Assembly: GCA_034408875.1 (NCBI GenBank) | Contig: JAWXCJ010000252.1 | Location: 1 to 9,059, forward strand | DNA length: 9,059 nt | Source of the DNA: JANNHK01 sp034408875 | GTDB taxonomy: Bacteria; Actinomycetota; Acidimicrobiia; IMCC26256; PALSA-610 | Direction: 5' to 3' | Shown: positions 1-5,411 of the stretch, piece by piece | Layout: each line of letters begins with the position of its first letter | Position numbering within the stretch: the stretch's first letter is position 1 | Program-made: the position numbers and the translations under genes | Notes under the pieces: generated by a model | Seen by the model: the letters and a program-made list of their open reading frames with translations, nothing else | The model's database searches: none | Told to the model about the DNA's origin: nothing

Positions 1-815
1 GCTCCATGGGCACCTTCACGACGTGCCCGCTGTCGTTCCGGTTCTCGTATCTGGAACGGCTCCCCGAGCCGCCGTCGGCCCCCGCGAGCAAGGGCACGCT
101 CGTGCACCTCGCGCTCCAGCACCTCATGTGGCGACCGCCCGCCGAACGTACGCTCGAAGCGGCGCTGGCCGACCTCAACCGCGCAACCGAGCGGCTCATG
201 AGCCACGCCGAGTTCTCCGAGCTCGACCTCACCGAAGAGCAGTGGGCGCAGTTCCATTCGGACGCCGACGTGCTCGTGCACAAGTACTTCGAGATCGAGG
301 ACCCAACCCGCGTCAACGTGCTCGGCCTCGAACTGCGCGTCAGCGCCGAGACCTCCGACGGCATCGTCGTGCGCGGCATCATCGACCGCCTCGAACTCGA
401 CGAAGACGGCGAACTCGTCGTCACCGACTACAAGACCGGCAGCGCCCCCGGCGAAGGGTGGGAACAGCGCAGCCTGGCCGGGGTGCACATCTATGCCCTG
501 CTGTGCGAGCGCATGTTCGGGCGCCGGCCGGCCCGCGTGCAGCTCATGTACCTGTCGCGCCCCGAGCTGATCATCACGCAGCCGAACAACCAGTCGTTGC
601 GCGGGGTCGAGATGAAGACCAACGCGGTGATGCGGGCGGTGCGCACAGCGTGCGATCGCGACGACTTCCGCCCGCGTACTTCGGCGTTGTGCGAGTACTG
701 CGCGTACCGCGAGTTCTGCCCCGAATGGGGCGGCGACCCGAAGCTGGCGGCGCCCGTGTTGTTGGCGCGCAAGGCCGAGCGCGAAGGCCGACCGCAGCTC
801 CCGCTCTCCACGTAG
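1..815 (+). CDS. RecB-family / Cas4-like Fe-S PD-(D/E)XK nuclease, 5'-truncated by window edge
   Basis: Probable single-domain DNA nuclease of the PD-(D/E)XK superfamily, the stand-alone RecB-like type found in actinobacteria (mycobacterial Rv2119-like). The frame is open to the left edge, and the first residues (ending TTCPLSFRFSYLERLPEPPS) match the region just after the usual start of this family, so the true start lies upstream. Numbering from the ATG at 6: His34 in GTLVH; the catalytic core Asp127 (GIIDR), Asp141 and Lys143 (TDYKTG); and a C-terminal Cys cluster Cys229, Cys232, Cys238 which with Cys7 gives the four-cysteine pattern that holds a 4Fe-4S cluster in Cas4/AddB-type nucleases. 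Family knowledge suggests a role in DNA end processing or repair. No helicase domain is present, and no cas genes or CRISPR repeats are nearby, so Cas4 itself is unlikely. Its stop codon overlaps the start of the PAP2 gene. Confidence 0.85.
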   Translation, partial: SMGTFTTCPLSFRFSYLERLPEPPSAPASKGTLVHLALQHLMWRPPAERTLEAALADLNRATERLMSHAEFSELDLTEEQWAQFHSDADVLVHKYFEIEDPTRVNVLGLELRVSAETSDGIVVRGIIDRLELDEDGELVVTDYKTGSAPGEGWEQRSLAGVHIYALLCERMFGRRPARVQLMYLSRPELIITQPNNQSLRGVEMKTNAVMRAVRTACDRDDFRPRTSALCEYCAYREFCPEWGGDPKLAAPVLLARKAEREGRPQLPLST

Positions 816-1342
816 TGGTCGCGCTCCCCGACCGGCTCCGGTCTGCAGTCGCGTCGTTCGACGCCGCGGTCGACGTCGCGGTCGAGCGCGTCCGGTCGCC
901 CGCGCTCGACAAGGTCGTCTATCCCCTCTCCAGCGTCGCCGACCACAGCATCGTGTGGCATGCGGCCGGCGCGGCCAAGGCGCTCGCACGCGGCGGCGAC
1001 CTCCGCTTCGCATCCCGGTTCGCGCTGGCGATGGGCCTCGAGTCGGCCCTCACGAACGGTGTCGTGAAGTCGATGTTCGCCCGGGGCCGGCCCGTCGACT
1101 ACGAGCACATCGAATTCCGGGCCGGAATGCGGCGGCCGATCACGTCGTCGTTCCCGTCGGGACACGCCACCGCCGCGTTCTGCGCAGCCCGGCTCCTCGG
1201 CGGCGGTCCGTGGTACCTCGCGGCCGCCGCCGTGGCGTCGACCCGGGTGTACGTCCGACTCCACCACGCCTCCGACGTCGCGGCCGGCGCCGTGCTCGGA
1301 CTCGCCCTCGGCATGGCGATGGCACCCGTCGTCGGGGAATGA
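815..1342 (+). CDS. PAP2-superfamily membrane phosphatase
   Basis: Predicted 175-aa phosphatase of the PAP2 (type 2 phosphatidic acid phosphatase) superfamily, acting on lipid phosphates or polyprenyl pyrophosphates at the membrane. All three signature motifs are intact: K-x6-RP (Lys85, Arg92-Pro93 in KSMFARGRP), PSGH (residues 114-117 with His117) and R-x5-H-x3-D (Arg144, His150, Asp154). Alanine-rich hydrophobic stretches, best seen around 128-142 and 155-170, are consistent with membrane helices, though the N-terminal helices are weak. The GTG start at 815 is chosen because it overlaps the last base of the upstream TAG stop (TAGTG) and gives a protein of normal length; the same frame continues upstream only as a shadow of the nuclease gene. 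There is no Shine-Dalgarno, so translation is probably coupled to the nuclease gene. Substrate cannot be told from sequence; undecaprenyl-pyrophosphate or phosphatidate are the usual candidates. Confidence 0.85.
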   Translation: MVALPDRLRSAVASFDAAVDVAVERVRSPALDKVVYPLSSVADHSIVWHAAGAAKALARGGDLRFASRFALAMGLESALTNGVVKSMFARGRPVDYEHIEFRAGMRRPITSSFPSGHATAAFCAARLLGGGPWYLAAAAVASTRVYVRLHHASDVAAGAVLGLALGMAMAPVVGE

Positions 1343-1361
1343 TGCACGCACTGCCTCAGTT

Positions 1362-1366
1362 GGGAG
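1362..1366 (+). promoter_or_regulatory. Probable Shine-Dalgarno site GGGAG for the DsbA-like gene
   Basis: GGGAG lies four bases before the ATG at 1371 and is a purine-rich ribosome-binding candidate that supports that start. No -10-like hexamer is seen close to this ATG, unlike the other non-overlapping genes of the window, so this gene probably shares a transcript with the upstream PAP2 gene. Confidence 0.4.
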
Positions 1367-1370
1367 TCTC

Positions 1371-1958
1371 ATGACCCGCTCGTTCTCAGTCAGCTTCGAC
1401 TACCGCTGCCCGTTCGCCCGCAACGCCCAAGAGGCGGTGGTCACCGGCCTCCGCGAAGGACGCGACTGGGACGTGCGCTTCGTCGCGTTCTCCCTCGACC
1501 AGGTCCACGTCGAAGAGAGCGAACCGCCCGTCTGGGAACGCACTCCCGACGTGTGGGGCACGGGCGTGGTCCCGCTGCTGTGGGGCATCGCCGTGCGCGA
1601 CAACTTCGCCGACAAGTTCTTCGACTACCACGTCGCACTGTTCGCGGCCCGCCACGACCACGGCGAGAAACTCGGCCACGCCGAGGTCATGAGCAACACC
1701 GCGGCCGAAGTCGGGCTCGACGTGGCCGCGGTCGCGGCCGAGATCGAGTCGGGCCGGCCGCTCAAGACACTCGCCCAGGAACACACCGAGGCGGTGAAGG
1801 AGCACGCGATGTTCGGCGTGCCCACGTTCGTCGTCGCCGATAAATCCGTGTTCGTACGCCTCATGGAGCGCAACCGGCCCGACGACATCGACCGGGTCCT
1901 CGACCTGCTCGAGTTCGAGAACCTGAACGAGTTCAAGCACACGAAACTGCCGAGATAG
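1371..1958 (+). CDS. DsbA-like thioredoxin-fold protein with single-cysteine active site
   Basis: A 195-aa cytoplasmic protein (no signal peptide) of the DsbA / 2-hydroxychromene-2-carboxylate isomerase / mycothiol-dependent nitroreductase-like part of the thioredoxin fold. The first beta strand (FSVSFDY) leads into the active-site position RCPFA, with Cys13 where DsbA proteins have CPxC; the second cysteine is replaced by alanine, so it has a monothiol site. The helical insertion spans roughly residues 35-140, and the cis-proline loop GVPTFV (Pro151) is intact. The C-terminal LNEFKHTKLPR resembles the ending of other uncharacterised actinobacterial DsbA-family proteins. A monothiol site argues against disulfide formation and for thiol-transferase, reductase or isomerase chemistry with a low-molecular-weight thiol such as mycothiol; that is inference. 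It starts 28 bp after the PAP2 stop and is probably the third gene of the same transcript. Confidence 0.8.
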   Translation: MTRSFSVSFDYRCPFARNAQEAVVTGLREGRDWDVRFVAFSLDQVHVEESEPPVWERTPDVWGTGVVPLLWGIAVRDNFADKFFDYHVALFAARHDHGEKLGHAEVMSNTAAEVGLDVAAVAAEIESGRPLKTLAQEHTEAVKEHAMFGVPTFVVADKSVFVRLMERNRPDDIDRVLDLLEFENLNEFKHTKLPR

Positions 1959-1968
1959 CGGCATCGCC

Positions 1969-1974
1969 TAAATT
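1969..1974 (+). promoter_or_regulatory. Candidate -10 element TAAATT of a leaderless promoter for the WS/DGAT gene
   Basis: TAAATT is an AT-rich island in a GC-rich gap, matching the actinobacterial -10 pattern TANNNT. It ends nine bases before the ATG at 1984, which would put the transcript start at or within a few bases of the start codon. No clear -35 hexamer or Shine-Dalgarno sequence is visible. The placement mildly favours the ATG at 1984 over the second in-frame ATG at 1990. Confidence 0.5.
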
Positions 1975-1983
1975 GGGTCCGGC

Positions 1984-3372
1984 ATGCGCATGTCGGATAC
2001 CGAAGCGATCATGTGGGCGGTCGAGAAGGACCCCGCGCTCCGTTCCGACTTCTGCAACCTGACGATCCTCGAAGAGCGGCCCGCCGACAAGCGCCTCGAC
2101 CAGACGCTCACCCGCGCCCTCGCCGCGATTCCCCGCCTGCAGCAGCGCGTCGTGTCGGCGCCGCTGCGCATCGTCCCGCCCGAGTTCGCCGACGACCCGA
2201 CCCTCGACCTCGCGTACCACGTGCGCCGCATGTCGCTGCCGTGGCCCGGCGACATGCGGGCGTTGCTCGACGCGTGCGCGAGCACGGCCGAGACACCACT
2301 CGACCGTTCGCGTCCCCTCTGGGAGTTCACGCTCTTCGAAGGGCTGGCCGATGGCCGGGCCGCGCTGTTGCAGAAGGTGCACCACACGATCAGCGACGGT
2401 GTCGGCGCGCTGAAGCTGTCGCTCGCGCTGCTCGACCTGCAGGCCGAACCCCAAAGCAACGACGCCGATCCCGAACCGCGCCAGGTCGCGACGCCGCGCA
2501 CCGGCACCGCCCACGTCCTGCACGACTCGCTCACCGACGCAGCCGCACGCGGCGGTCGGGTCGCGCGCGGTGCGCTCTCCGGCGCCGGCGACATGCTGGC
2601 GCACCCGACCCAGGTTCCCGGCCGCGCGGCCGACGCGGCCCGGTTCGTTTCGTCGCTGCGCCGCCAGGCCCTCGTCGCCAACCGCGCCCGTTCCGACGTC
2701 ATGCGCGACCGCACGCTGCGCCGTCACTTCGAAGTACACACGCTGTCGCTCCCGGCGATGCGCGCCGCGGCGAGCGCACTCGGCGGCAGCGTCAACGACC
2801 TCTACGTCACAGGCCTCGCGGCCGCGCTCGGTCGCTACCATGCCCGCCACGACAGCGACGTCGCCCAACTGCGCCTCGCGATGCCCATCAGCACCCGTGG
2901 TCGCGGCGACGCGGGGGCCAACCGGTTCGTGCCGTCGCGCGTGCTCATTCCGATCCACCCGGCCGACGATCCGCGCGCGCTCCTCGTCGAAGTGCGCGAG
3001 CGTTTGGCCGCGACCAAGAACGAGTCGGCGCTTCCCGCCATCGACAGTCTCTCCGGACTCGTGTCCGGCCTGCCGACCTCGATGCTCGTCCGTTTCACGC
3101 GGAGCCAGACCCGCACGATCGACTTCACCGCGTCGAACCTGCGCGGCAGCCCGATCCCGTTGTACCTCGCGGGGTCGCGGATCGTCGCCAACTACCCGTT
3201 CGGTCCGCGCACCGGCACGGCCGTGAACGTCACGATGCTCGGCTACTGCGACGAGTTGCACCTCGGCATCAACGTCGACCCCGCGGCCGTCACCGACATC
3301 GAAGCGCTCCTCGACGACATCAGAGAAGCGTTCGCGGACCTGCTGGGTTCTGGTTACGCAAACGGGCGCTGA
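1984..3372 (+). CDS. WS/DGAT-type wax ester synthase / diacylglycerol acyltransferase
   Basis: A 462-aa acyltransferase that in this family transfers an acyl group from acyl-CoA to a fatty alcohol or diacylglycerol, making wax esters or triacylglycerol at the inner membrane face and lipid bodies. The catalytic motif HHTISDG (His133, His134, Asp138, Gly139) is intact. It is preceded by the conserved PLWE segment (111-114) and followed by the ND motif in GSVNDLYVTG (Asn271, Asp272). The C-terminal WES-type domain includes SNLRGSPIPLYLAG and a GINVDP segment. Length is normal. The N-terminus (MSDTEAIMWAVEKDP, if started at 1990) resembles an actinobacterial subgroup, so the ATG at 1990 is a real alternative; 1984 is kept because of the -10-like hexamer upstream. 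The TGA stop lies in the loop of a long hairpin. Actinobacteria usually carry several paralogues, and substrate preference is not readable here. Confidence 0.88.
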   Translation: MRMSDTEAIMWAVEKDPALRSDFCNLTILEERPADKRLDQTLTRALAAIPRLQQRVVSAPLRIVPPEFADDPTLDLAYHVRRMSLPWPGDMRALLDACASTAETPLDRSRPLWEFTLFEGLADGRAALLQKVHHTISDGVGALKLSLALLDLQAEPQSNDADPEPRQVATPRTGTAHVLHDSLTDAAARGGRVARGALSGAGDMLAHPTQVPGRAADAARFVSSLRRQALVANRARSDVMRDRTLRRHFEVHTLSLPAMRAAASALGGSVNDLYVTGLAAALGRYHARHDSDVAQLRLAMPISTRGRGDAGANRFVPSRVLIPIHPADDPRALLVEVRERLAATKNESALPAIDSLSGLVSGLPTSMLVRFTRSQTRTIDFTASNLRGSPIPLYLAGSRIVANYPFGPRTGTAVNVTMLGYCDELHLGINVDPAAVTDIEALLDDIREAFADLLGSGYANGR

Positions 3373-3396
3373 CGCGCCCGTTTGAGTAACCAGAAC
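3347..3396. terminator. 23-bp near-perfect hairpin between convergent genes; probable bidirectional terminator
   Basis: The arms 3347-3369 and 3374-3396 are reverse complements at 22 of 23 positions (single mismatch G3358/A3385) around the four-base loop TGAC at 3370-3373. The left arm encodes the last residues of the WS/DGAT protein and the loop contains its TGA stop. The right arm ends four bases before the complement of the stop codon of the minus-strand gene at 3400. There is no T-run on either side, so a canonical intrinsic terminator is not shown, but many GC-rich actinobacterial terminators lack one. Position between converging genes and strand symmetry favour transcription termination or mRNA 3'-end protection for both units. 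Confidence 0.7.
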
Positions 3397-3399
3397 GCC

Positions 3400-3750
3400 T
3401 CATTTCAGGGCGTGCGGGCCCGCGCTCGCGACGACGTCGATCCATTCGTCGAAGAGCGGGTCGAGCCAGGATTCGTGCTCGCATTCCGATGCGTCGTCGA
3501 CGATGTAGAGGTGCATCGTCGGGGCGTCGTCGGCGAACTCGATGAGCTCGCGGCTGCGGTCGACGAGGCACGAATCGTCGAGCACGTCGACGAACAAGAC
3601 CGCGGCGACGACACGCGAACGGCAGGCCGGACACGCGGAAACGGTTGCCCCTTCGAGGGCACCGGTCAGTGCGAACAATGCGTTCGCTTCGGAGGCGTCG
3701 AGCACGACCTCGGCCCCCTCTTCGTCGACGAACGTCAACCCCGGAGCCAC
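3400..3750 (-). CDS. Small acidic CxxC protein of unknown function
   Basis: Predicted 116-aa soluble acidic protein, family not recognised. The minus-strand frame is open far upstream (to about 4326), but the upstream part only mirrors the quinone oxidoreductase gene. The GTG at 3750 gives a sensible N-terminus, MAPGLTFVDEEGAEVVLDAS, and sits six bases after a -10-like TACCGT. The protein has CPAC at 40-43 plus Cys61 and Cys90, a possible metal site or redox pair; it is rich in Asp/Glu, with helical segments around 20-33 and 95-110. No signal peptide or membrane segment is seen. The plus strand is also open here, but as an arginine-free, aspartate/valine-rich mirror without a recognisable domain. 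The gene converges with the WS/DGAT gene (shared hairpin) and diverges from the quinone oxidoreductase. I am fairly sure it is a real gene and have no basis for a function. Confidence 0.65.
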   Translation of the reverse strand: MAPGLTFVDEEGAEVVLDASEANALFALTGALEGATVSACPACRSRVVAAVLFVDVLDDSCLVDRSRELIEFADDAPTMHLYIVDDASECEHESWLDPLFDEWIDVVASAGPHALK

Positions 3751-3756
3751 GTCCTG

Positions 3757-3762
3757 ACGGTA
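3757..3762 (-). promoter_or_regulatory. Candidate -10 element TACCGT for the small CxxC gene (minus strand)
   Basis: Read on the minus strand, TACCGT fits TANNNT and lies six bases before the GTG start at 3750, the spacing expected for a leaderless transcript. It shares the central TA step (3761-3762) with the plus-strand -10 candidate at 3761-3766, inside the palindrome GGTACC. No -35 is evident. Confidence 0.4.
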
Positions 3763-3766
3763 CCCT
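3761..3766 (+). promoter_or_regulatory. Candidate -10 element TACCCT for the quinone oxidoreductase gene
   Basis: TACCCT fits TANNNT and ends eight bases before the ATG at 3775, implying a leaderless or nearly leaderless transcript. No Shine-Dalgarno sequence and no convincing -35 are visible. It overlaps the divergent minus-strand -10 candidate by two bases, so the two polymerases could not bind together. Confidence 0.4.
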
Positions 3767-3774
3767 CCGCCGGC

Positions 3775-4770
3775 ATGCGGGCTGTCACGGTCGTCCAGGG
3801 TCACCTCCAGGTACTCGACCGCCCGGACCCCTCCCCTGAGGGGGACCAGGTGCTCATTCGGGTCCACGGCGCCGGGCTCAACCGGGCCGACCTGCTCCAG
3901 CGGGCGGGGCGGTATCCGGCCCCGCCCGGGGTCCCGGCCGATATCCCCGGGCTGGAGTTCGCCGGGGTCGTCGAGGCTCTCGGCCCGGAGGCCTCCGGAG
4001 TCCGAATCGGCGACCCGGTGTTCGGAATTACCGGGGGTGGGGCCCAGGCCGAGTACCTGCTCGTCCCGGCCGGTCACTGCGCCCCGGTGCCCCCGGGGCC
4101 CGACCTCGTGGCGATGGGTGGTGTGCCGGAGGCGTTCATCACCGCGCACGATGCGATGGTGACCCAGGCGGGCGGGAGCGCGGGCGACTGGGTGTTGATC
4201 CACGCGGTCGGCAGTGGTGTCGGCACTGCGGGGTTGCAACTCGCGAAGGCGCTCGGTGCCCACGTCGTCGGCACCGCGCGCACCGCGGAGAAGCTCGACC
4301 GGTGCACCGCGCTCGGGCTCGACCACGGCATCGTTCCCGCGTTGCGCGCCGACGGCACGCTCGACACCGACGCACTCGCGTTCGCGGTGATCGAAGCGAC
4401 CGGCGCGGGTGCCGACGTGACACTCGACCTCGTCGGCGGCGCGTACGTCGAGGCGAGCATCGGTGCGGCCGCGGTGCTGGGCCGCATCGTACTCATCGGT
4501 GCGCTCGGCGGCGGGTCGGCGAACCTGTCGGTGATGGGTGTGATGGGCAAGCGGCTCCGGATCTTCGGCACGGTCCTCCGGGCGCGCGACAAGGCCGAGA
4601 AGGCCGCAGCCACCGACGCGTTCGTGCGCGACGTGGTGCCGTTCCTGGCTTCGCAGGCCGTCGCGCCCGTCGTCGATGCCATCCTGCCGCTCGCCGACGC
4701 GGAAGCGGCCTACGACCTGCTCGCGTCGGACACGACGTTCGGCAAGGTCATCCTGGACTGCCGAGGGTGA
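3775..4770 (+). CDS. NAD(P)H-dependent quinone oxidoreductase, PIG3 type (MDR superfamily)
   Basis: A 331-aa zinc-free medium-chain dehydrogenase/reductase, expected to reduce quinones or other activated carbonyls with NADPH in the cytoplasm. The N-terminal GroES-like catalytic domain (about 1-125) carries the PIG3-type signature GLNRADLLQRAGRYPAPPGV followed by DIPGLEFAGVV. The Rossmann domain contains the nucleotide-binding glycine motif in IHAVGSGVGTAGLQLAKALG (about 142-161) and TARTAEKL after it. The C-terminus ends in FGKVILD, typical of the family. No structural zinc cysteines are present. The ATG at 3775 gives the standard family start (MRAVTVVQGHLQV); the same frame is open further upstream but only as the antisense of the small CxxC gene. 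It diverges from that gene by 24 bp and its last 23 bp overlap the lipoprotein gene tail-to-tail. True substrate unknown; crotonyl-CoA-type or quinone substrates are possible. Confidence 0.88.
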   Translation: MRAVTVVQGHLQVLDRPDPSPEGDQVLIRVHGAGLNRADLLQRAGRYPAPPGVPADIPGLEFAGVVEALGPEASGVRIGDPVFGITGGGAQAEYLLVPAGHCAPVPPGPDLVAMGGVPEAFITAHDAMVTQAGGSAGDWVLIHAVGSGVGTAGLQLAKALGAHVVGTARTAEKLDRCTALGLDHGIVPALRADGTLDTDALAFAVIEATGAGADVTLDLVGGAYVEASIGAAAVLGRIVLIGALGGGSANLSVMGVMGKRLRIFGTVLRARDKAEKAAATDAFVRDVVPFLASQAVAPVVDAILPLADAEAAYDLLASDTTFGKVILDCRG

Positions 4771-5377
4771 CGACGAGGGCGGTGCCGTCGACGGTTGCGT
4801 CGACTGCCGTTTCCGCCGACACGCCCGCGACCCACGTCATGACGGCTTCGAAGTCGCCCGTCTTCTCGAGTTCGGCCACGTAGACCTGACCGCTCGGCAC
4901 GAACTCATTCGGGCCGGTGTACGTCTCGACGCTCGTTTCGAAGTTGAAGGTGTAGGCGGGCTCGAACCGGATGACGAGGTACGCGTCGCCCGCGATCTCG
5001 ACCGGGTCGCCCGACCCGTCGGCCACGATCGGTCCCGGTTGATAGTCGATCGAGAATCCCGGGACGGCGGTCGTGAACTCGAAGCGGATGATGTCGGCGC
5101 ACTCGGCGACATCGATCACCACCTCGGACAGCAATCCGGCCGTCGCGTTGTCGCCGCCGGTCAACGCGGCCGTGGGAGCGGTCCCCGGGTCGCACTCGGC
5201 CGTCGTAGTCGTCGTCGCCGGAACGGTCGTCGTGGAGGTGTCGTCGGCCGTGGTCGACGGGCTGCCGGCCGCGTCGCGAGTCGTGGTGGTCTCGGCCGCG
5301 ACGTCATCGTCGTCGTCGCTGCTGCACGCCCCCAGGACGAGCATCGACACGGCAAGCAGGGCGAGGAGGCGGCGCAT
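4748..5377 (-). CDS. AMIN-like domain lipoprotein
   Basis: A 209-aa secreted, membrane-anchored lipoprotein. The N-terminus has two arginines, a hydrophobic stretch (4-15) and the lipobox LGAC with Cys18 as the lipidated residue. It is followed by Ser-Ser, an Asp run (21-25) and a Thr/Ser/Pro-rich low-complexity linker to about residue 60, a typical surface spacer. From about 88 to 206 the sequence fits the actinobacterial AMIN-like domain: DIIRFEF, PGFSIDYQPGPIVADGSG, AGDAYLVIRFEP and GDFEAVMTWVAGV occur in the family's order. The domain is beta-rich; AMIN-type domains are thought to bind envelope components, but the ligand of this variant is not known. Cys62 and Cys93 could form a disulfide outside the cell. 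The gene is the only minus-strand gene in its area, overlaps the end of the quinone oxidoreductase gene by 23 bp, and diverges from the thiolase across 34 bp. Confidence 0.88.
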   Translation of the reverse strand: MRRLLALLAVSMLVLGACSSDDDDDVAAETTTTRDAAGSPSTTADDTSTTTVPATTTTTAECDPGTAPTAALTGGDNATAGLLSEVVIDVAECADIIRFEFTTAVPGFSIDYQPGPIVADGSGDPVEIAGDAYLVIRFEPAYTFNFETSVETYTGPNEFVPSGQVYVAELEKTGDFEAVMTWVAGVSAETAVDATVDGTALVVTLGSPG

Positions 5378-5405
5378 GACTGTGATTCTGGCACCGGCGT
5401 AGTCT
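5376..5405 (+). promoter_or_regulatory. Candidate promoter of the thiolase gene: ATGACT - 18 bp - TAGTCT
   Basis: TAGTCT at 5400-5405 fits TANNNT and stops six bases before the ATG at 5412, implying a leaderless transcript. ATGACT at 5376-5381 matches four of six positions of TTGACA with an 18-bp spacer. This -35 overlaps the first codon of the divergent lipoprotein gene, and the whole promoter covers the lipoprotein -10 candidate, so use of one promoter should interfere with the other. Confidence 0.45.
5385..5390 (-). promoter_or_regulatory. Candidate -10 element CAGAAT for the lipoprotein gene (minus strand)
   Basis: Read on the minus strand, CAGAAT matches TATAAT at four of six positions and ends seven bases before the ATG at 5377, so the transcript could begin at the start codon. 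A -35 placed 17 bases upstream would fall on the thiolase start codon and has no good match. The 12-bp repeats begin 38 bp upstream of this start codon. Confidence 0.4.
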
Positions 5406-5411
5406 CACGCC

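Noticed and set aside
23..814. Long plus-strand open frame leading into the PAP2 gene, giving a 439-aa reading.
   Set aside because: The part before 815 is an Arg/Ala/Pro-rich shadow of the nuclease gene with no domain; PAP2 homology starts after the GTG at 815.
1..815. Cas4 of a CRISPR system.
   Set aside because: The Fe-S nuclease pattern is shared, but no cas genes or repeats are near, and flanking sequence fits the stand-alone actinobacterial RecB-like group.
1933..3261. 442-codon minus-strand open frame across the WS/DGAT gene.
   Set aside because: Antisense shadow typical of GC-rich DNA; low-complexity Arg/Ala/Gly composition, while the plus strand carries intact WS/DGAT motifs.
3382..3774. 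In-frame 5' extension of the quinone oxidoreductase.
   Set aside because: It mirrors the minus-strand CxxC gene; the family's normal N-terminus starts exactly at the ATG at 3775.
3828..3843. Hairpin CCCCTC-CCCT-GAGGGG early in the quinone oxidoreductase gene.
   Set aside because: Six-base stem inside coding sequence with normal codons; could be chance in GC-rich DNA, no attenuator layout is seen.
4786..4811. Palindrome CCGTCGACGG with a second GTCGAC close by, as a terminator for the quinone oxidoreductase.
   Set aside because: Short, inside the lipoprotein coding region (Val-Asp codons), no T-run; frequent by chance at this base composition.
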